NCBI GenBank assembly: GCA_046545795.1
Contig: JBKGZD010000070.1
Location: forward strand, 1-12,763
DNA length: 12,763 nt
Direction of reading: 5' to 3'
From: JAGXLC01 sp046545795
GTDB lineage: Bacteria; Bacteroidota; Bacteroidia; Bacteroidales; UBA12077
In this document: positions 1 to 6,986 of the stretch, piece by piece
Numbering within the stretch: position 1 is the stretch's first letter
Layout of the letters: every line of letters starts with the position of its first letter
Translations under genes and position numbers: made by a program
Notes under the pieces: generated by a model
The model's database searches: none
What the model saw: the letters and a program-made list of their open reading frames with translations, nothing else
What the model was told of the DNA's origin: nothing

Positions 1-31
1 TGTTTATTTTATCATGGGATGTTCCATATGA
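1..31 (+). repeat. 31-nt leader repeat, copy A (upstream of thpR)
   Basis: This stretch matches 11317-11347 on the opposite strand at 29 of 31 positions. The core is ATGGGATGTTCCATATGA (14-31), with short dyad arms ATGG/CCAT around a 6-nt centre. Weaker similarity continues almost to the start codon: an A-rich run, then ATAACC, then ATATGAA. The element ends 30 nt before the thpR start. It may extend left past the window edge. It could be a shared 5'-leader or operator, or one end of a dispersed intergenic repeat; the sequence alone does not decide. Confidence 0.7.
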
Positions 32-61
32 ACTTCGAAAAATTAAAAAATAACCAAACAT

Positions 62-616
62 ATGAAAAGAACTTTTATTGGTATTAAAATAAATCCAGGT
101 GAAGAATTTTTAAATACCTACACTAAATTACGAAATGAATTGGAAAATGAAAAAATTAAGTGGGTAGACTCAGGCAATTTTCATCTCACTTTATTTTTCC
201 TGGGTGATACCGATGAGGTTCAGATTGATGATGTAAGAATGACAATGAGCAATATCATTGATAATTTTAACCAATTTACTATCGATTTAAAGGGTTTAGG
301 TGTGTTTAAGAATTTTTCAAGGCCAAGAGTACTTTGGGGAGGTATCTATAATTATGAGACAATGGCTTTGCTGAAAAAAGCTATCGACAATGAGATGGTT
401 AAATTGGGATTTGAGCCGGATAATCGTGAGTTTAAGCCGCATCTGACAATAGGGAGGATTAAGTTTATAAAACATAAGGATAGATTGAAGAACCTTGTAT
501 TAGAGAATGAAGATAAATTTTTTGACAGGCTCCGGATTAGTGAGGTAATTTATTTTGAAAGTGTTTTACACCCACAAGGACCGGAATATATTCCTATTGA
601 GAAATATAAACTCTAA
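62..616 (+). CDS. thpR: RNA 2',3'-cyclic phosphodiesterase (2'-5' RNA ligase family)
   Basis: The 184-residue protein is the usual length for the LigT/ThpR branch of the 2H phosphoesterase superfamily. Both catalytic HxTx motifs are visible: HLTL at residues 41-44 within HLTLFFLG, and HLTI at 127-130 within KPHLTIGRIK. The family hydrolyses 2',3'-cyclic phosphate ends of RNA in the cytoplasm. Some members also show reversible 2'-5' ligation in vitro, hence the older name. The start at 62 fits the usual MKRTFIGI-type N-terminus. It stands alone: the next gene, hldD, lies 235 nt downstream behind its own promoter-like sequence. Its leader is nearly the same as the lptG leader at the far end of the window. 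No obvious terminator hairpin follows the stop. The family call is firm; the physiological RNA substrate is not known. Confidence 0.93.
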   Translation: MKRTFIGIKINPGEEFLNTYTKLRNELENEKIKWVDSGNFHLTLFFLGDTDEVQIDDVRMTMSNIIDNFNQFTIDLKGLGVFKNFSRPRVLWGGIYNYETMALLKKAIDNEMVKLGFEPDNREFKPHLTIGRIKFIKHKDRLKNLVLENEDKFFDRLRISEVIYFESVLHPQGPEYIPIEKYKL

Positions 617-740
617 AGGGGCTTTGATTGGAAAAGGAGCGACCTAAAACCATTTTTGTCTGTAAACTATGACAGGATTTTATACCACTTTAATCAAAAT
701 ATATCCAATAATCTCCTTTAATGCCATAAATAAAGTTTAT

Positions 741-770
741 TTTGCATTTTTTATAAATGAGCTAATTTTG
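741..770 (+). promoter_or_regulatory. Predicted Bacteroidota-type promoter of hldD
   Basis: TTTG at 741-744 and TAATTTTG at 763-770 are separated by 18 nt. This matches the known Bacteroidota primary-sigma pattern (-33 TTTG, -7 TAnnTTTG). It predicts transcription from about 776-778 and a leader of about 75 nt. The 12-mer TAATTTTGTATC at the -7 box recurs exactly at 6296-6307, upstream of the DUF1858 gene. Confidence 0.55.
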
Positions 771-851
771 TATCGCATTTAAGATAAACGATATATTTTG
801 CTGAATTTTTTATAAGGATTATTTTTTTTAAACCTAATAAAACAGAAAGTT

Positions 852-1817
852 ATGATAATTGTCACCGGTGCTGCGGGGTTTATTGGCAGCAATCTAGTCA
901 GAAAATTAAACGATGAGGGATACAAGGATATAATACTTGTTGATGATTTTTCACGCAGTGATAAAAATAAAAACCTGGAAAATAAGCAGATAAAGGAAAA
1001 GATCAACAGAGAGATTTTTCTTCAATGGTTTACTGAAAATAAGTATTCAGTTGATTTAGTTTTCCATATGGGAGCCAGAACAGATACAACTGAGTTTAAC
1101 CGGGAGATTTTTGACAAATTAAACCTTGGTTATTCCAAAGAAATATGGTCAATTTGTGCCAGTGCAAATATTCCGTTAATTTACGCATCTTCTGCAGCAA
1201 CATATGGAAAGGGAGAATTTGGATATCGCGATGACCATGATCTTCCTTATAAATTAAGACCTCTTAATCCATACGGAGAATCAAAGAATGAGTTTGACAA
1301 ATGGGTTTTGCAACAAGAAAGTCAACCAGATTATTGGGCTGGGATCAAATTCTTTAATGTATACGGACCCAACGAATATCACAAAGGCAGGATGGCTTCT
1401 GTGATTTTTCATGCTTATAACCAGATAGAGCGGACCGGGAAAATGAAATTGTTCAGATCGCACAGAGATGATTATGAACATGGCGAACAACTGAGGGATT
1501 TTATTTATGTTAAAGATGTTGTAAAGGTTCTGTATTTCCTCATGAAAAAAGGAGACACTTGTGGGTTGTTTAATCTTGGGACAGGTAGAGCAAGAACTTT
1601 CAATGACCTTGTAAAAAATACTTTTCGGGCAATGGGCACAAGGGAAAATATCGAATATATTGATACACCGGCTGATATAAGGGATACCTACCAATACTTT
1701 ACGGAAGCTGAAATGGATAAGCTAAAATCAATTGGTTATAACTATAAGTTCTTTACGCTAGAAGAAGGAATTGAAGATTATGTGAAAAATTATTTACGCT
1801 CTGGTATCTATATTTAA
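852..1817 (+). CDS. hldD: ADP-L-glycero-D-manno-heptose 6-epimerase
   Basis: The 321-residue protein belongs to the extended short-chain dehydrogenase/reductase (sugar epimerase) family. The N-terminal Rossmann motif TGAAGFIG (residues 5-12) binds NAD(P). The catalytic Ser/Tyr/Lys set is visible as YASSAATYG (111-119) and YGESK (Tyr141, Lys145). The DDFSR segment after strand 2, NVYGPNEYHKGRMAS and RDFIYVKDV are typical of HldD rather than GalE. The enzyme converts ADP-D-glycero-manno-heptose to the L-glycero form, the activated heptose for the LPS core, in the cytoplasm. It is full length. No other heptose genes lie beside it, so it is not in an LPS cluster here. It converges on the SpoIIE phosphatase gene with only 13 nt between stop codons and no clear terminator hairpin. 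Confidence 0.93.
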   Translation: MIIVTGAAGFIGSNLVRKLNDEGYKDIILVDDFSRSDKNKNLENKQIKEKINREIFLQWFTENKYSVDLVFHMGARTDTTEFNREIFDKLNLGYSKEIWSICASANIPLIYASSAATYGKGEFGYRDDHDLPYKLRPLNPYGESKNEFDKWVLQQESQPDYWAGIKFFNVYGPNEYHKGRMASVIFHAYNQIERTGKMKLFRSHRDDYEHGEQLRDFIYVKDVVKVLYFLMKKGDTCGLFNLGTGRARTFNDLVKNTFRAMGTRENIEYIDTPADIRDTYQYFTEAEMDKLKSIGYNYKFFTLEEGIEDYVKNYLRSGIYI

Positions 1818-1830
1818 GGAATAAAGCAGT

Positions 1831-3288
1831 TTAAAACCTCACTCCCATAACAATAATATCATCAGTCTGCGGTAATTTTCCTTTCCACTTCTCCAGGGCT
1901 TTTTCCAGTTCATTTTTTTGCTCATTCATTGGTTTATGGTTTATATTTAACAATAAATTCCTGAAGGGTCCTCTTTTAAATTTCTTATCGTTTTCTTCAC
2001 CAAATTGGTCTGCAAAGCCATCTGAAAATATGTACACTACATCATCTTTTTGGACATCAATGGTTTTATTTTTGCATGCAAATCGGAACACTCCCTTTTC
2101 AAAGTCTACAACTTCTTCATCCATTGGGAATTCAAACATTTCTCCGTCTCTGATCATGTATAAAGGATTAAAAATACCGGAGAAAGTAAGCTGACTTTTG
2201 TTTTCGTCATAAGCACATAAGGTTAAATCCATTCCAAATCCCACGTGGGCTTTGTTTTTATAGCGTGTCAATGCTGCGTAGACCTGTGAATTGACATATT
2301 CAATAATACCAGCAGGATCTGTAATCTCATGGATTTTTAATGCCTGGTTTAATAAGTTATAAATGAATATGCTAATCAAAGCCCCGGCTATTCCATGTCC
2401 TGTACAATCAATAGCAGCGAAATATTTTATTCCATTATAATGTTCAATCCAATATATATCACCACTAAGAAGTTCTTTTGGCTTAAAGAATATAAAGGAT
2501 TCATTAAGTAGTTCTTGTACATTATCAAAAGGTGGCATTATAGCAGATTGGATATGCTCTGCATATTGAATACTTTGTGTAATTTCCTTATTTTTTAGTT
2601 CTAGTAAATCTTTCTGATCTTCAATGCGATCACGCTGTGATTGAATTTCTTCTGTTTGTTGTTCAAGCTCATGATTTTTGTCTATAATTTCATTTTGTTG
2701 CTTTATTGCCAGGTTACGTTGTCGTTCCAGCTCATGTTCGGTTTCCTTTATCTTTGTAATATCGGCATCTATGACAATTATACGTTTTAGCTTATTGTTA
2801 TTATCAAAAATAGGGGTAAGGGTAGTATGGGTCCAGAATTTTTTCCCAGACTTCGCATAATTAATTGTTTCGTAGTTTAAGGTTAGTTTGTTGGCGATGG
2901 CTTTTTTCAGGGTATTTTTAATATTTTTATTGGAGCTCATTTCGTAAATTTTCCTTGAGCCATTAATTTCTATGAACTCTTCCATCGTGTAGCCAAAAAA
3001 CTTTGTAAATGCATCGTTAACCCACTCTAGGTTGGCATCGGCATCAAAAATTGCCACAGCATTATCAGTTTCTTTTACCACCATTGACATTTTTTCAATT
3101 TCTTCAATGGTTTTGCTTAATACACTTGATATGGCATCTTTGTCTTTAAGTGTGCGGTCTAATTTAAATTCAATGAGGGAATAGGATTTAGCCACTTTCG
3201 ATAATTTCTCGTGCAACTTTTCCTTCTGGTTGTCAGCTATATCTAAATTTTCTATATCTTTCTTGAGTTCTACGAGCTCTTTTAACAT
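1831..3288 (-). CDS. PAS domain, coiled coil and SpoIIE-type PP2C serine phosphatase
   Basis: The 485-residue protein has an N-terminal helical segment (1-65) and a PAS domain (about 66-182, with NDAFTKFFGY and the FWTHTTLTPI strand). A long coiled coil follows (about 183-245), then a SpoIIE/RsbU-type PP2C domain (about 265-485). The metal-binding acidic residues are retained: SGD (Asp277), the DCTGHG motif (Asp294), FSDG (Asp423) and TDDI (Asp477), so the phosphatase should be active. The usual GHGxPGA reads GHGIAGA here, with Ala for Pro. There is no signal peptide or membrane segment, so it is cytoplasmic. Family members dephosphorylate anti-anti-sigma (STAS) proteins in partner-switching systems; no such partner is encoded nearby. 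It starts 2 nt after the FIST gene stop, so the two are almost certainly co-transcribed. The ligand sensed by PAS is unknown. Confidence 0.9.
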   Translation of the reverse strand: MLKELVELKKDIENLDIADNQKEKLHEKLSKVAKSYSLIEFKLDRTLKDKDAISSVLSKTIEEIEKMSMVVKETDNAVAIFDADANLEWVNDAFTKFFGYTMEEFIEINGSRKIYEMSSNKNIKNTLKKAIANKLTLNYETINYAKSGKKFWTHTTLTPIFDNNNKLKRIIVIDADITKIKETEHELERQRNLAIKQQNEIIDKNHELEQQTEEIQSQRDRIEDQKDLLELKNKEITQSIQYAEHIQSAIMPPFDNVQELLNESFIFFKPKELLSGDIYWIEHYNGIKYFAAIDCTGHGIAGALISIFIYNLLNQALKIHEITDPAGIIEYVNSQVYAALTRYKNKAHVGFGMDLTLCAYDENKSQLTFSGIFNPLYMIRDGEMFEFPMDEEVVDFEKGVFRFACKNKTIDVQKDDVVYIFSDGFADQFGEENDKKFKRGPFRNLLLNINHKPMNEQKNELEKALEKWKGKLPQTDDIIVMGVRF

Positions 3289-3290
3289 AG

Positions 3291-4427
3291 TTATAATTCT
3301 TTTAACGCAACAAAAGAAATCGTTTCATTATGTAGGTCACACTTATAACCATCCAAATTTCCGATTTCTCCGTATGAGAAGAAGCCTACCAGAGGGGCAT
3401 TCCACAGATTCTGAATTCCTTCCACTTCCTCTTCAACCAATGGCCCCAAGGCCTGGTGTCTTGCTTTACAGGAAAAAACGAGAAGAGCTTCTGCATCCGG
3501 GAAACTTTCTTTCAAGTCTGATATTTCTTGTGTTGTTGATTCAATTGTTTCAAAACCTGGAGGAACGGAAAATTTAATTTTTGATCCTTCTTCCACGGTT
3601 CCTGAAAAAATAAGAGCCCCTCTATCTGTATCTGCTAAAAGGGGCGCTCTTAATACTGAATAGTTTTCTTCCCGTTTTACCTGTAGTGGGTATTGCGCTA
3701 ACTCATTTACCACCATATCTCTGTTAGCAAGCCGTTCTTTAGGTTTATTAAAATAATCCAGAAATACATCCAAAGCTGGTTTATGATCGATGGAAAAGAC
3801 AATATTCCCTCTGCTTTTTGTGATTGATTTTTCAGTTCCTATAGACTTCCAGCCACTTGTTGCCACTCCTTCAGACCGAACCCTAAGACCATCAAAAAAC
3901 AAGCATGCTATTCCATCATCTATTATCTCATGTGCAGTAAAGACATAAGTATTTTCAAGATTAAGGTCATCGCCTGCCATCGCTCCGTATATATTACTAT
4001 CTGAGGTTAAATTGCTTATTAAGCCTTCGACAAGCTCTTCACCGTTAGCTCTCACTCCTCCGGAGAATGCAATGATCGTAGGATTCTTAAAGCTTTTATT
4101 CGCGTCACTACTTGCTTTTTCTCCTAAAGCCCTTAAATTCTTTTCTTTGTTAGTATAAGAATTTATAGAATAAGATGATCGGTCAAGTTTAATTAATAAA
4201 ACGACAATCGATTTTTCCAGCACGGTGGTGTTGTAAATTTCCCCCGCAGTTGTAGCTCCTATTATATCAATCTGATTCTTTGAGAAAATTTTTCTTAATT
4301 CATTAATATTTTGGCTAACTGAACAGAAAATTATAGCCAAATTGGGTGTGAATTGATTCAGCAGGACGTTGGAAAGTTCCTGTTCGATTTCATTGATAAA
4401 ATGTCCTTTTATATTTGTTACTTGCAT
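3291..4427 (-). CDS. FIST domain-containing sensor protein
   Basis: The 378-residue protein consists of FIST N (about 28-220) and FIST C (about 225-370) with no fused output domain. Recognisable family motifs are GATTAGEIY (57-65), AFSGGVRANGEELVEGL (120-136), GAMAGDDLN (148-156), LVFSCKARHQALGP (316-329) and GFFSYGEIGN (348-357), followed by the closing HNETISFVAL. FIST domains are known as small-ligand sensory modules, often fused to histidine kinases, cyclases or chemoreceptors. Here the domain is a separate soluble protein without a signal peptide. The SpoIIE phosphatase gene follows after 2 nt, so FIST probably supplies the input and the phosphatase the output. That link, and the ligand, are inference. 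The ATG at 4427 gives the only sensible N-terminus before the domain. Confidence 0.9.
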   Translation of the reverse strand: MQVTNIKGHFINEIEQELSNVLLNQFTPNLAIIFCSVSQNINELRKIFSKNQIDIIGATTAGEIYNTTVLEKSIVVLLIKLDRSSYSINSYTNKEKNLRALGEKASSDANKSFKNPTIIAFSGGVRANGEELVEGLISNLTSDSNIYGAMAGDDLNLENTYVFTAHEIIDDGIACLFFDGLRVRSEGVATSGWKSIGTEKSITKSRGNIVFSIDHKPALDVFLDYFNKPKERLANRDMVVNELAQYPLQVKREENYSVLRAPLLADTDRGALIFSGTVEEGSKIKFSVPPGFETIESTTQEISDLKESFPDAEALLVFSCKARHQALGPLVEEEVEGIQNLWNAPLVGFFSYGEIGNLDGYKCDLHNETISFVALKEL

Positions 4428-4503
4428 ATTTCAGCTTTCTTACAAAATATTTCTGAACAAGGCCTGAATTGCCTTTTTTCGTTAAAAACTTCCATAAAAT
4501 CCG

Positions 4504-4534
4504 CAAATTAGCTATAATTTTATGGAATTTCAAA
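4504..4534 (-). promoter_or_regulatory. Possible promoter of the FIST-SpoIIE operon
   Basis: Read on the minus strand, TTTG (4534-4531) lies 20 nt before TAATTTG (4510-4504). The -7 box is one base shorter than TAnnTTTG, so the match is imperfect. Predicted transcription starts near 4497, giving a leader of about 70 nt before the FIST start. That leader can form a 5-bp hairpin (AAGGC/GCCTT, 4459-4475). Confidence 0.35.
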
Positions 4535-4634
4535 TTAAATATAGCCAAAAAGTATGTTAGATAACAAGTTAAACCGATAAACCTTTTAACTTTTTATTAA
4601 CCTTTCTTAATTATTTACTAGTCAATTGCCTTAT

Positions 4635-5210
4635 CTACAGGTTTATTATTATGTCCTCTAATTTCCTTTTTGGGACGTGGTGTATCTTTTTTTCGTCTCT
4701 CCAGTATTTGATATTACCTTCCTGATCTATTTCTTCCAATAGTACAGTTTCCTTTGGTTTACCCAATGCAATAGCCAGTAAAATTTCTAAATTATCTGGA
4801 ATGGATAATTCTTTTCTAAGTTTTTCCTTGTCAACTGAAGCAATAATACATCCGCCAAAACCCTTTTCCACTGCACCAAGCAGGATGCTTTGAGCGGCAA
4901 TTCCGTGGTCACATCTGAATTTGGTTCCAATGGTTGTGTCACCCAGGATGAGTATGTATGCTGCAGGTTTTTCTCCATCTTCAGGGCCTTCCCAGTCAGT
5001 TAAATATCCTGCCCATTTAAGACACTTGAAAATTTTTTCATTGGGTTCTTTTTCATTCGATATATAATACTTCAGTGGCTGAAGGTTTTGAGCTGAAGGT
5101 GATAGCCTGGCCAGGTTTACAAAATATTTTAAATTGCCGGTAGCAATGTAGTAGTCCTGGTAAAACCTCCTATAACTTCTGTTCTGGCGTATTAATTGTT
5201 CTACTATCAT
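4635..5210 (-). CDS. Small nitroreductase-family FMN oxidoreductase
   Basis: The 191-residue protein carries the marks of the nitroreductase fold: RSYRRF (residues 11-16) for FMN phosphate binding, ARLSPSAQNLQPLKYYI in the second helix, CDHGIAAQSILLGAVEKGFGGCII in the central helix, and LALGKPKE-like IALGKPKE near the C-terminus. Such enzymes bind FMN, usually as dimers, and reduce nitro compounds, quinones or other electrophiles with NAD(P)H. The natural substrate cannot be read from sequence. It is a short, single-domain member, like the ferredoxin-free nitroreductases common in anaerobes. It is cytoplasmic and monocistronic: a hairpin at 5472-5501 separates it from SOD, and the FIST gene has its own leader. 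Nearness to SOD and the CxxC protein suggests redox stress, by context only. Confidence 0.88.
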   Translation of the reverse strand: MIVEQLIRQNRSYRRFYQDYYIATGNLKYFVNLARLSPSAQNLQPLKYYISNEKEPNEKIFKCLKWAGYLTDWEGPEDGEKPAAYILILGDTTIGTKFRCDHGIAAQSILLGAVEKGFGGCIIASVDKEKLRKELSIPDNLEILLAIALGKPKETVLLEEIDQEGNIKYWRDEKKIHHVPKRKLEDIIINL

Positions 5211-5471
5211 GGGGCAATGGTTAAATATATGGTTTAGATTGATTGGAAAGTCTTAAATATAATTGTATTTATTGAAAAAACAAAGTACTGAACTTTCACA
5301 AAAAGTATTTTTTACTCAGAAAGAGGATGAGCTCCGGGTATAGCATGAATGGTGGCATAAGTCAATTTTTAGTTGGTTGACAAAGAGATATTGAATCGTG
5401 CAACAATTTCTTTTTGCTTATTTTAAATGAGTAGTATATAACTGCGGGATCAATATAACAGGTTAAATTAG
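5211..5471. other. Intergenic region between nitroreductase and SOD; no supported gene
   Basis: This gap (5211-5535 including the terminator) presumably holds the nitroreductase promoter. A TACTTTG box lies on the minus strand at 5287-5281, but without a well-spaced -33 box. A 17-codon plus-strand reading frame (5327-5380) has no recognisable product. No RNA gene or repeat was recognised. Confidence 0.5.
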
Positions 5472-5501
5472 AAATACCGGATATCTGAGTATCCGGTATT
5501 T
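5472..5501. terminator. Hairpin terminator downstream of SOD
   Basis: A perfect 12-bp inverted repeat (arms 5472-5483 and 5490-5501, core ATACCGGATA/TATCCGGTAT) encloses a 6-nt loop, TCTGAG. It begins 35 nt past the SOD stop. The longest T-run (up to 5504) is on the plus strand; on the minus strand the arm ends in TATTT followed by CTAATTT. It probably works in both directions and separates SOD from the nitroreductase gene. Confidence 0.8.
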
Positions 5502-5535
5502 TTTAAGAATGAATTGGTTTATATGTTTCCTTGAC

Positions 5536-6138
5536 CTATCTAAATCTTTTTTCGACAGCTTTCCAGTCGACTACATTCCAGAAAGCATCAATATAATCTG
5601 CTCTTTTATTTCTGTATTTCAGATAGTAGGCGTGTTCCCATACATCAATTCCCATGAGTATCTTTTTTGCCTTATATTCGGAAATATCCATAATTGGATT
5701 GTCCTGGTTCGGAGTTGAGCCTATGGCAAGTTTATTGTTTTCATCCAGGTATAACCAGGCCCATCCTGATCCGAACCTTCCGGCAGCAGCCTTTGAAAAT
5801 TCATCTTTAAACTTGTCAAACGAGCCAAATGTTTGATTAATAGCTTCTGCCAGGGGGGCTGTTGGTTCACCGCCACCATCTGGCGACATAATTTCCCAAT
5901 AAATGTTATGATTGTAGTAGCCTCCACCATGGTTTCTTACGGCAACTGGATAATTTGATACATTCGACATTAATTCTTCGATTGTTTTGTTTTCTAATTC
6001 GGTACCCTTAATCGCATTGTTAAGTTTGTTTGTATAACCGGCGTGGTGCTTGTCATGATGCAATTCCATAGTTTCTTTGTCTATATATGGTTCTAGTGCA
6101 TCATACGCATACGGTAATTCTTTTAGTTCAAAAGCCAT
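5536..6138 (-). CDS. sodA: Superoxide dismutase, Mn-type (Fe/Mn family)
   Basis: The 200-residue cytoplasmic enzyme dismutes superoxide to oxygen and hydrogen peroxide. The four metal ligands are present: His27 (ELHHDKHH), His77 (NHNIYW), Asp165 and His169 (DVWEHAYY). Two markers point to manganese use. RNHGGGYYNH has the GGG of Mn enzymes where Fe enzymes carry the AAQ-type glutamine. The second-sphere glutamine lies instead in the C-terminal domain (TPNQDNPIM, Gln145). Cambialistic activity cannot be excluded. No signal peptide is seen. A 19-bp perfect-armed dyad lies 28-46 nt upstream of the start. The gene is divergent from a small CxxC protein and is followed by a hairpin terminator, so it is monocistronic. 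Confidence 0.95.
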   Translation of the reverse strand: MAFELKELPYAYDALEPYIDKETMELHHDKHHAGYTNKLNNAIKGTELENKTIEELMSNVSNYPVAVRNHGGGYYNHNIYWEIMSPDGGGEPTAPLAEAINQTFGSFDKFKDEFSKAAAGRFGSGWAWLYLDENNKLAIGSTPNQDNPIMDISEYKAKKILMGIDVWEHAYYLKYRNKRADYIDAFWNVVDWKAVEKRFR

Positions 6139-6165
6139 AATTTTCTGTTTTTAAATTTAACAATA

Positions 6166-6184
6166 ATTTAGAATCAGTCTAAAT
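6166..6184. promoter_or_regulatory. 19-bp dyad, candidate operator of the SOD gene
   Basis: ATTTAGAATCAGTCTAAAT has perfect 7-bp arms (ATTTAGA/TCTAAAT) around a 5-nt centre. It lies 28-46 nt upstream of the SOD start, where a repressor would overlap the promoter. Size and form resemble metalloregulator sites of the DtxR/MntR type. That would suit a Mn-type SOD, but the assignment is inference. A 7-bp-arm hairpin acting in the leader RNA is the alternative. Confidence 0.5.
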
Positions 6185-6295
6185 AATATTTATTGGTAAA
6201 ACAACTGATTTAAAAAATTGTTTGATGTGTTCTTTACAATTAGTTCTGGTTTGGATTTTTCGGTTAAATATTTATGTGGTAACAGTACTTTTTTG

Positions 6296-6303
6296 TAATT
6301 TTG
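6296..6303 (+). promoter_or_regulatory. Predicted -7 box of the DUF1858 gene
   Basis: TAATTTTG matches the Bacteroidota -7 pattern TAnnTTTG. The longer 12-mer TAATTTTGTATC is identical to the one upstream of hldD (763-774). The -33 region is weak: no TTTG at the ideal spacing. It predicts an approximately 80-nt leader. Confidence 0.4.
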
Positions 6304-6387
6304 TATCTATATATATGGATGTATTGTTAAAATCTTCATGGAAGTATAAGAAATCTACTAAATTAGAATATTTAAAAGTAAGGTAAT

Positions 6388-6654
6388 ATGAAAATAACAA
6401 AGGATATTTCAATTGAAGAATTGGTTGAAAATGTACCTCAGGCTGTAAAATATCTTATGCATAAGGGAATAAAGTGTATAGCTTGTGGAGAACCTATTTG
6501 GGGAACTTTAGAAGATGCTGCAAAAGAAAAGGGATTTCAGGAGGAAGACATAAAGAAATTTGTTGATGAACTTCAGGAGTATGCAAATAATCCTTCTAAA
6601 AAAGTAGAAGAACCACAGTCCGACATTGATATAAAGCGGATAGATCCTGAGTAG
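6388..6654 (+). CDS. DUF1858 (hybrid-cluster-protein-associated redox disulfide) small protein
   Basis: The 88-residue protein has a single DUF1858 domain at about residues 3-60. The order is typical: ITKDISIEELVENVPQAVKYLMHKGIKC, then the CxxC pair (Cys30, Cys33 in CIACG), then TLEDAAKEKG. The charged tail (about 66-88) is probably disordered. The same domain stands free next to hybrid cluster proteins in anaerobes and at the N-terminus of ScdA/RIC iron-sulfur repair proteins; no such partner is present here. The cysteine pair suggests a redox disulfide or metal/cluster contact. The gene is divergent from the Mn-type SOD with 249 nt between starts, consistent with a role in oxidative or nitrosative stress, though this is context only. 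The family call is firm; the biochemical function is unknown. Confidence 0.85.
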   Translation: MKITKDISIEELVENVPQAVKYLMHKGIKCIACGEPIWGTLEDAAKEKGFQEEDIKKFVDELQEYANNPSKKVEEPQSDIDIKRIDPE

Positions 6655-6693
6655 ACGCACTTCATTTAGAACTCTTATAACTGGTATATAAAC

Positions 6694-6721
6694 AAAAAAG
6701 CAGCAGGGACCAACCTGCTGC
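6694..6721 (-). terminator. Rho-independent terminator (strongest on the minus strand)
   Basis: The arms GCAGCAGG (6700-6707) and CCTGCTGC (6714-6721) pair perfectly over 8 bp around a 6-nt loop. On the minus strand the stem is followed at once by TTTTTT (6699-6694), a textbook terminator. It would end the transcript of the response regulator, leaving a 3' UTR of about 265 nt. In the plus direction it lies 46 nt after the DUF1858 stop but has no T-run. Confidence 0.8.
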
Positions 6722-6986
6722 CTGGATAAATAAACCAATAAACCCAAAATACCATATAGGTAGGTATTTATACTCGAAATTAGTAAAATAATCAACACTA
6801 AACTAATTTTTATCAAAAATTTTGAAAAATTTCACTTTTGCTTTAACCCGGATACTTAATTAATTTTTACTACCTCCGGTCAGATGACATATCAGACTTT
6901 GCAAAGTAAAATTTCTGCTTTATGGGCGAGAGGTTATAATTTTAACATTTCACCGGCAAGGTATATGCTTTTTTGGGTTGAAAAGC
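6722..6986. other. Intergenic region downstream of the response regulator; no supported gene
   Basis: AT-rich sequence lies between the regulator stop and the terminator. It contains short A/T inverted repeats (about 6805-6821) and a weak hairpin just past the regulator stop (about 6966-6986). A minus-strand TACTTTG box occurs at 6908-6902 without a clear -33 partner. It could be a long 3' UTR or hold a small RNA ending at the 6694-6721 terminator. Neither is shown. Confidence 0.4.

Noticed and set aside
3230..3577. A 115-codon plus-strand reading frame across the FIST/SpoIIE junction
   Set aside because: It is antisense to two strongly conserved genes and shows no family motif.
4459..4480. 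AAGGC/GCCTT hairpin followed by T-run on the plus strand as a terminator
   Set aside because: It has only 5 bp and no plus-strand gene ends nearby; noted instead as a possible leader hairpin of the FIST transcript.
4566..4592. An 8-bp A/T-rich hairpin after the nitroreductase stop (AAGTTAAA/TTTAACTT) as terminator
   Set aside because: The stem has a single G-C pair, a long loop and no T-run on the minus strand.
5327..5380. A 17-codon plus-strand reading frame preceded by AAGAGG, open leftwards to about 5276
   Set aside because: It is too short, has no recognisable product, and is cut by TGA; the chance of a random frame this size is high.
6508..6816. A 102-codon hydrophobic minus-strand reading frame
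   Set aside because: It overlaps the well-supported DUF1858 gene and runs through the terminator hairpin; its hydrophobicity reflects the antisense of AT-rich, lysine-rich coding sequence.
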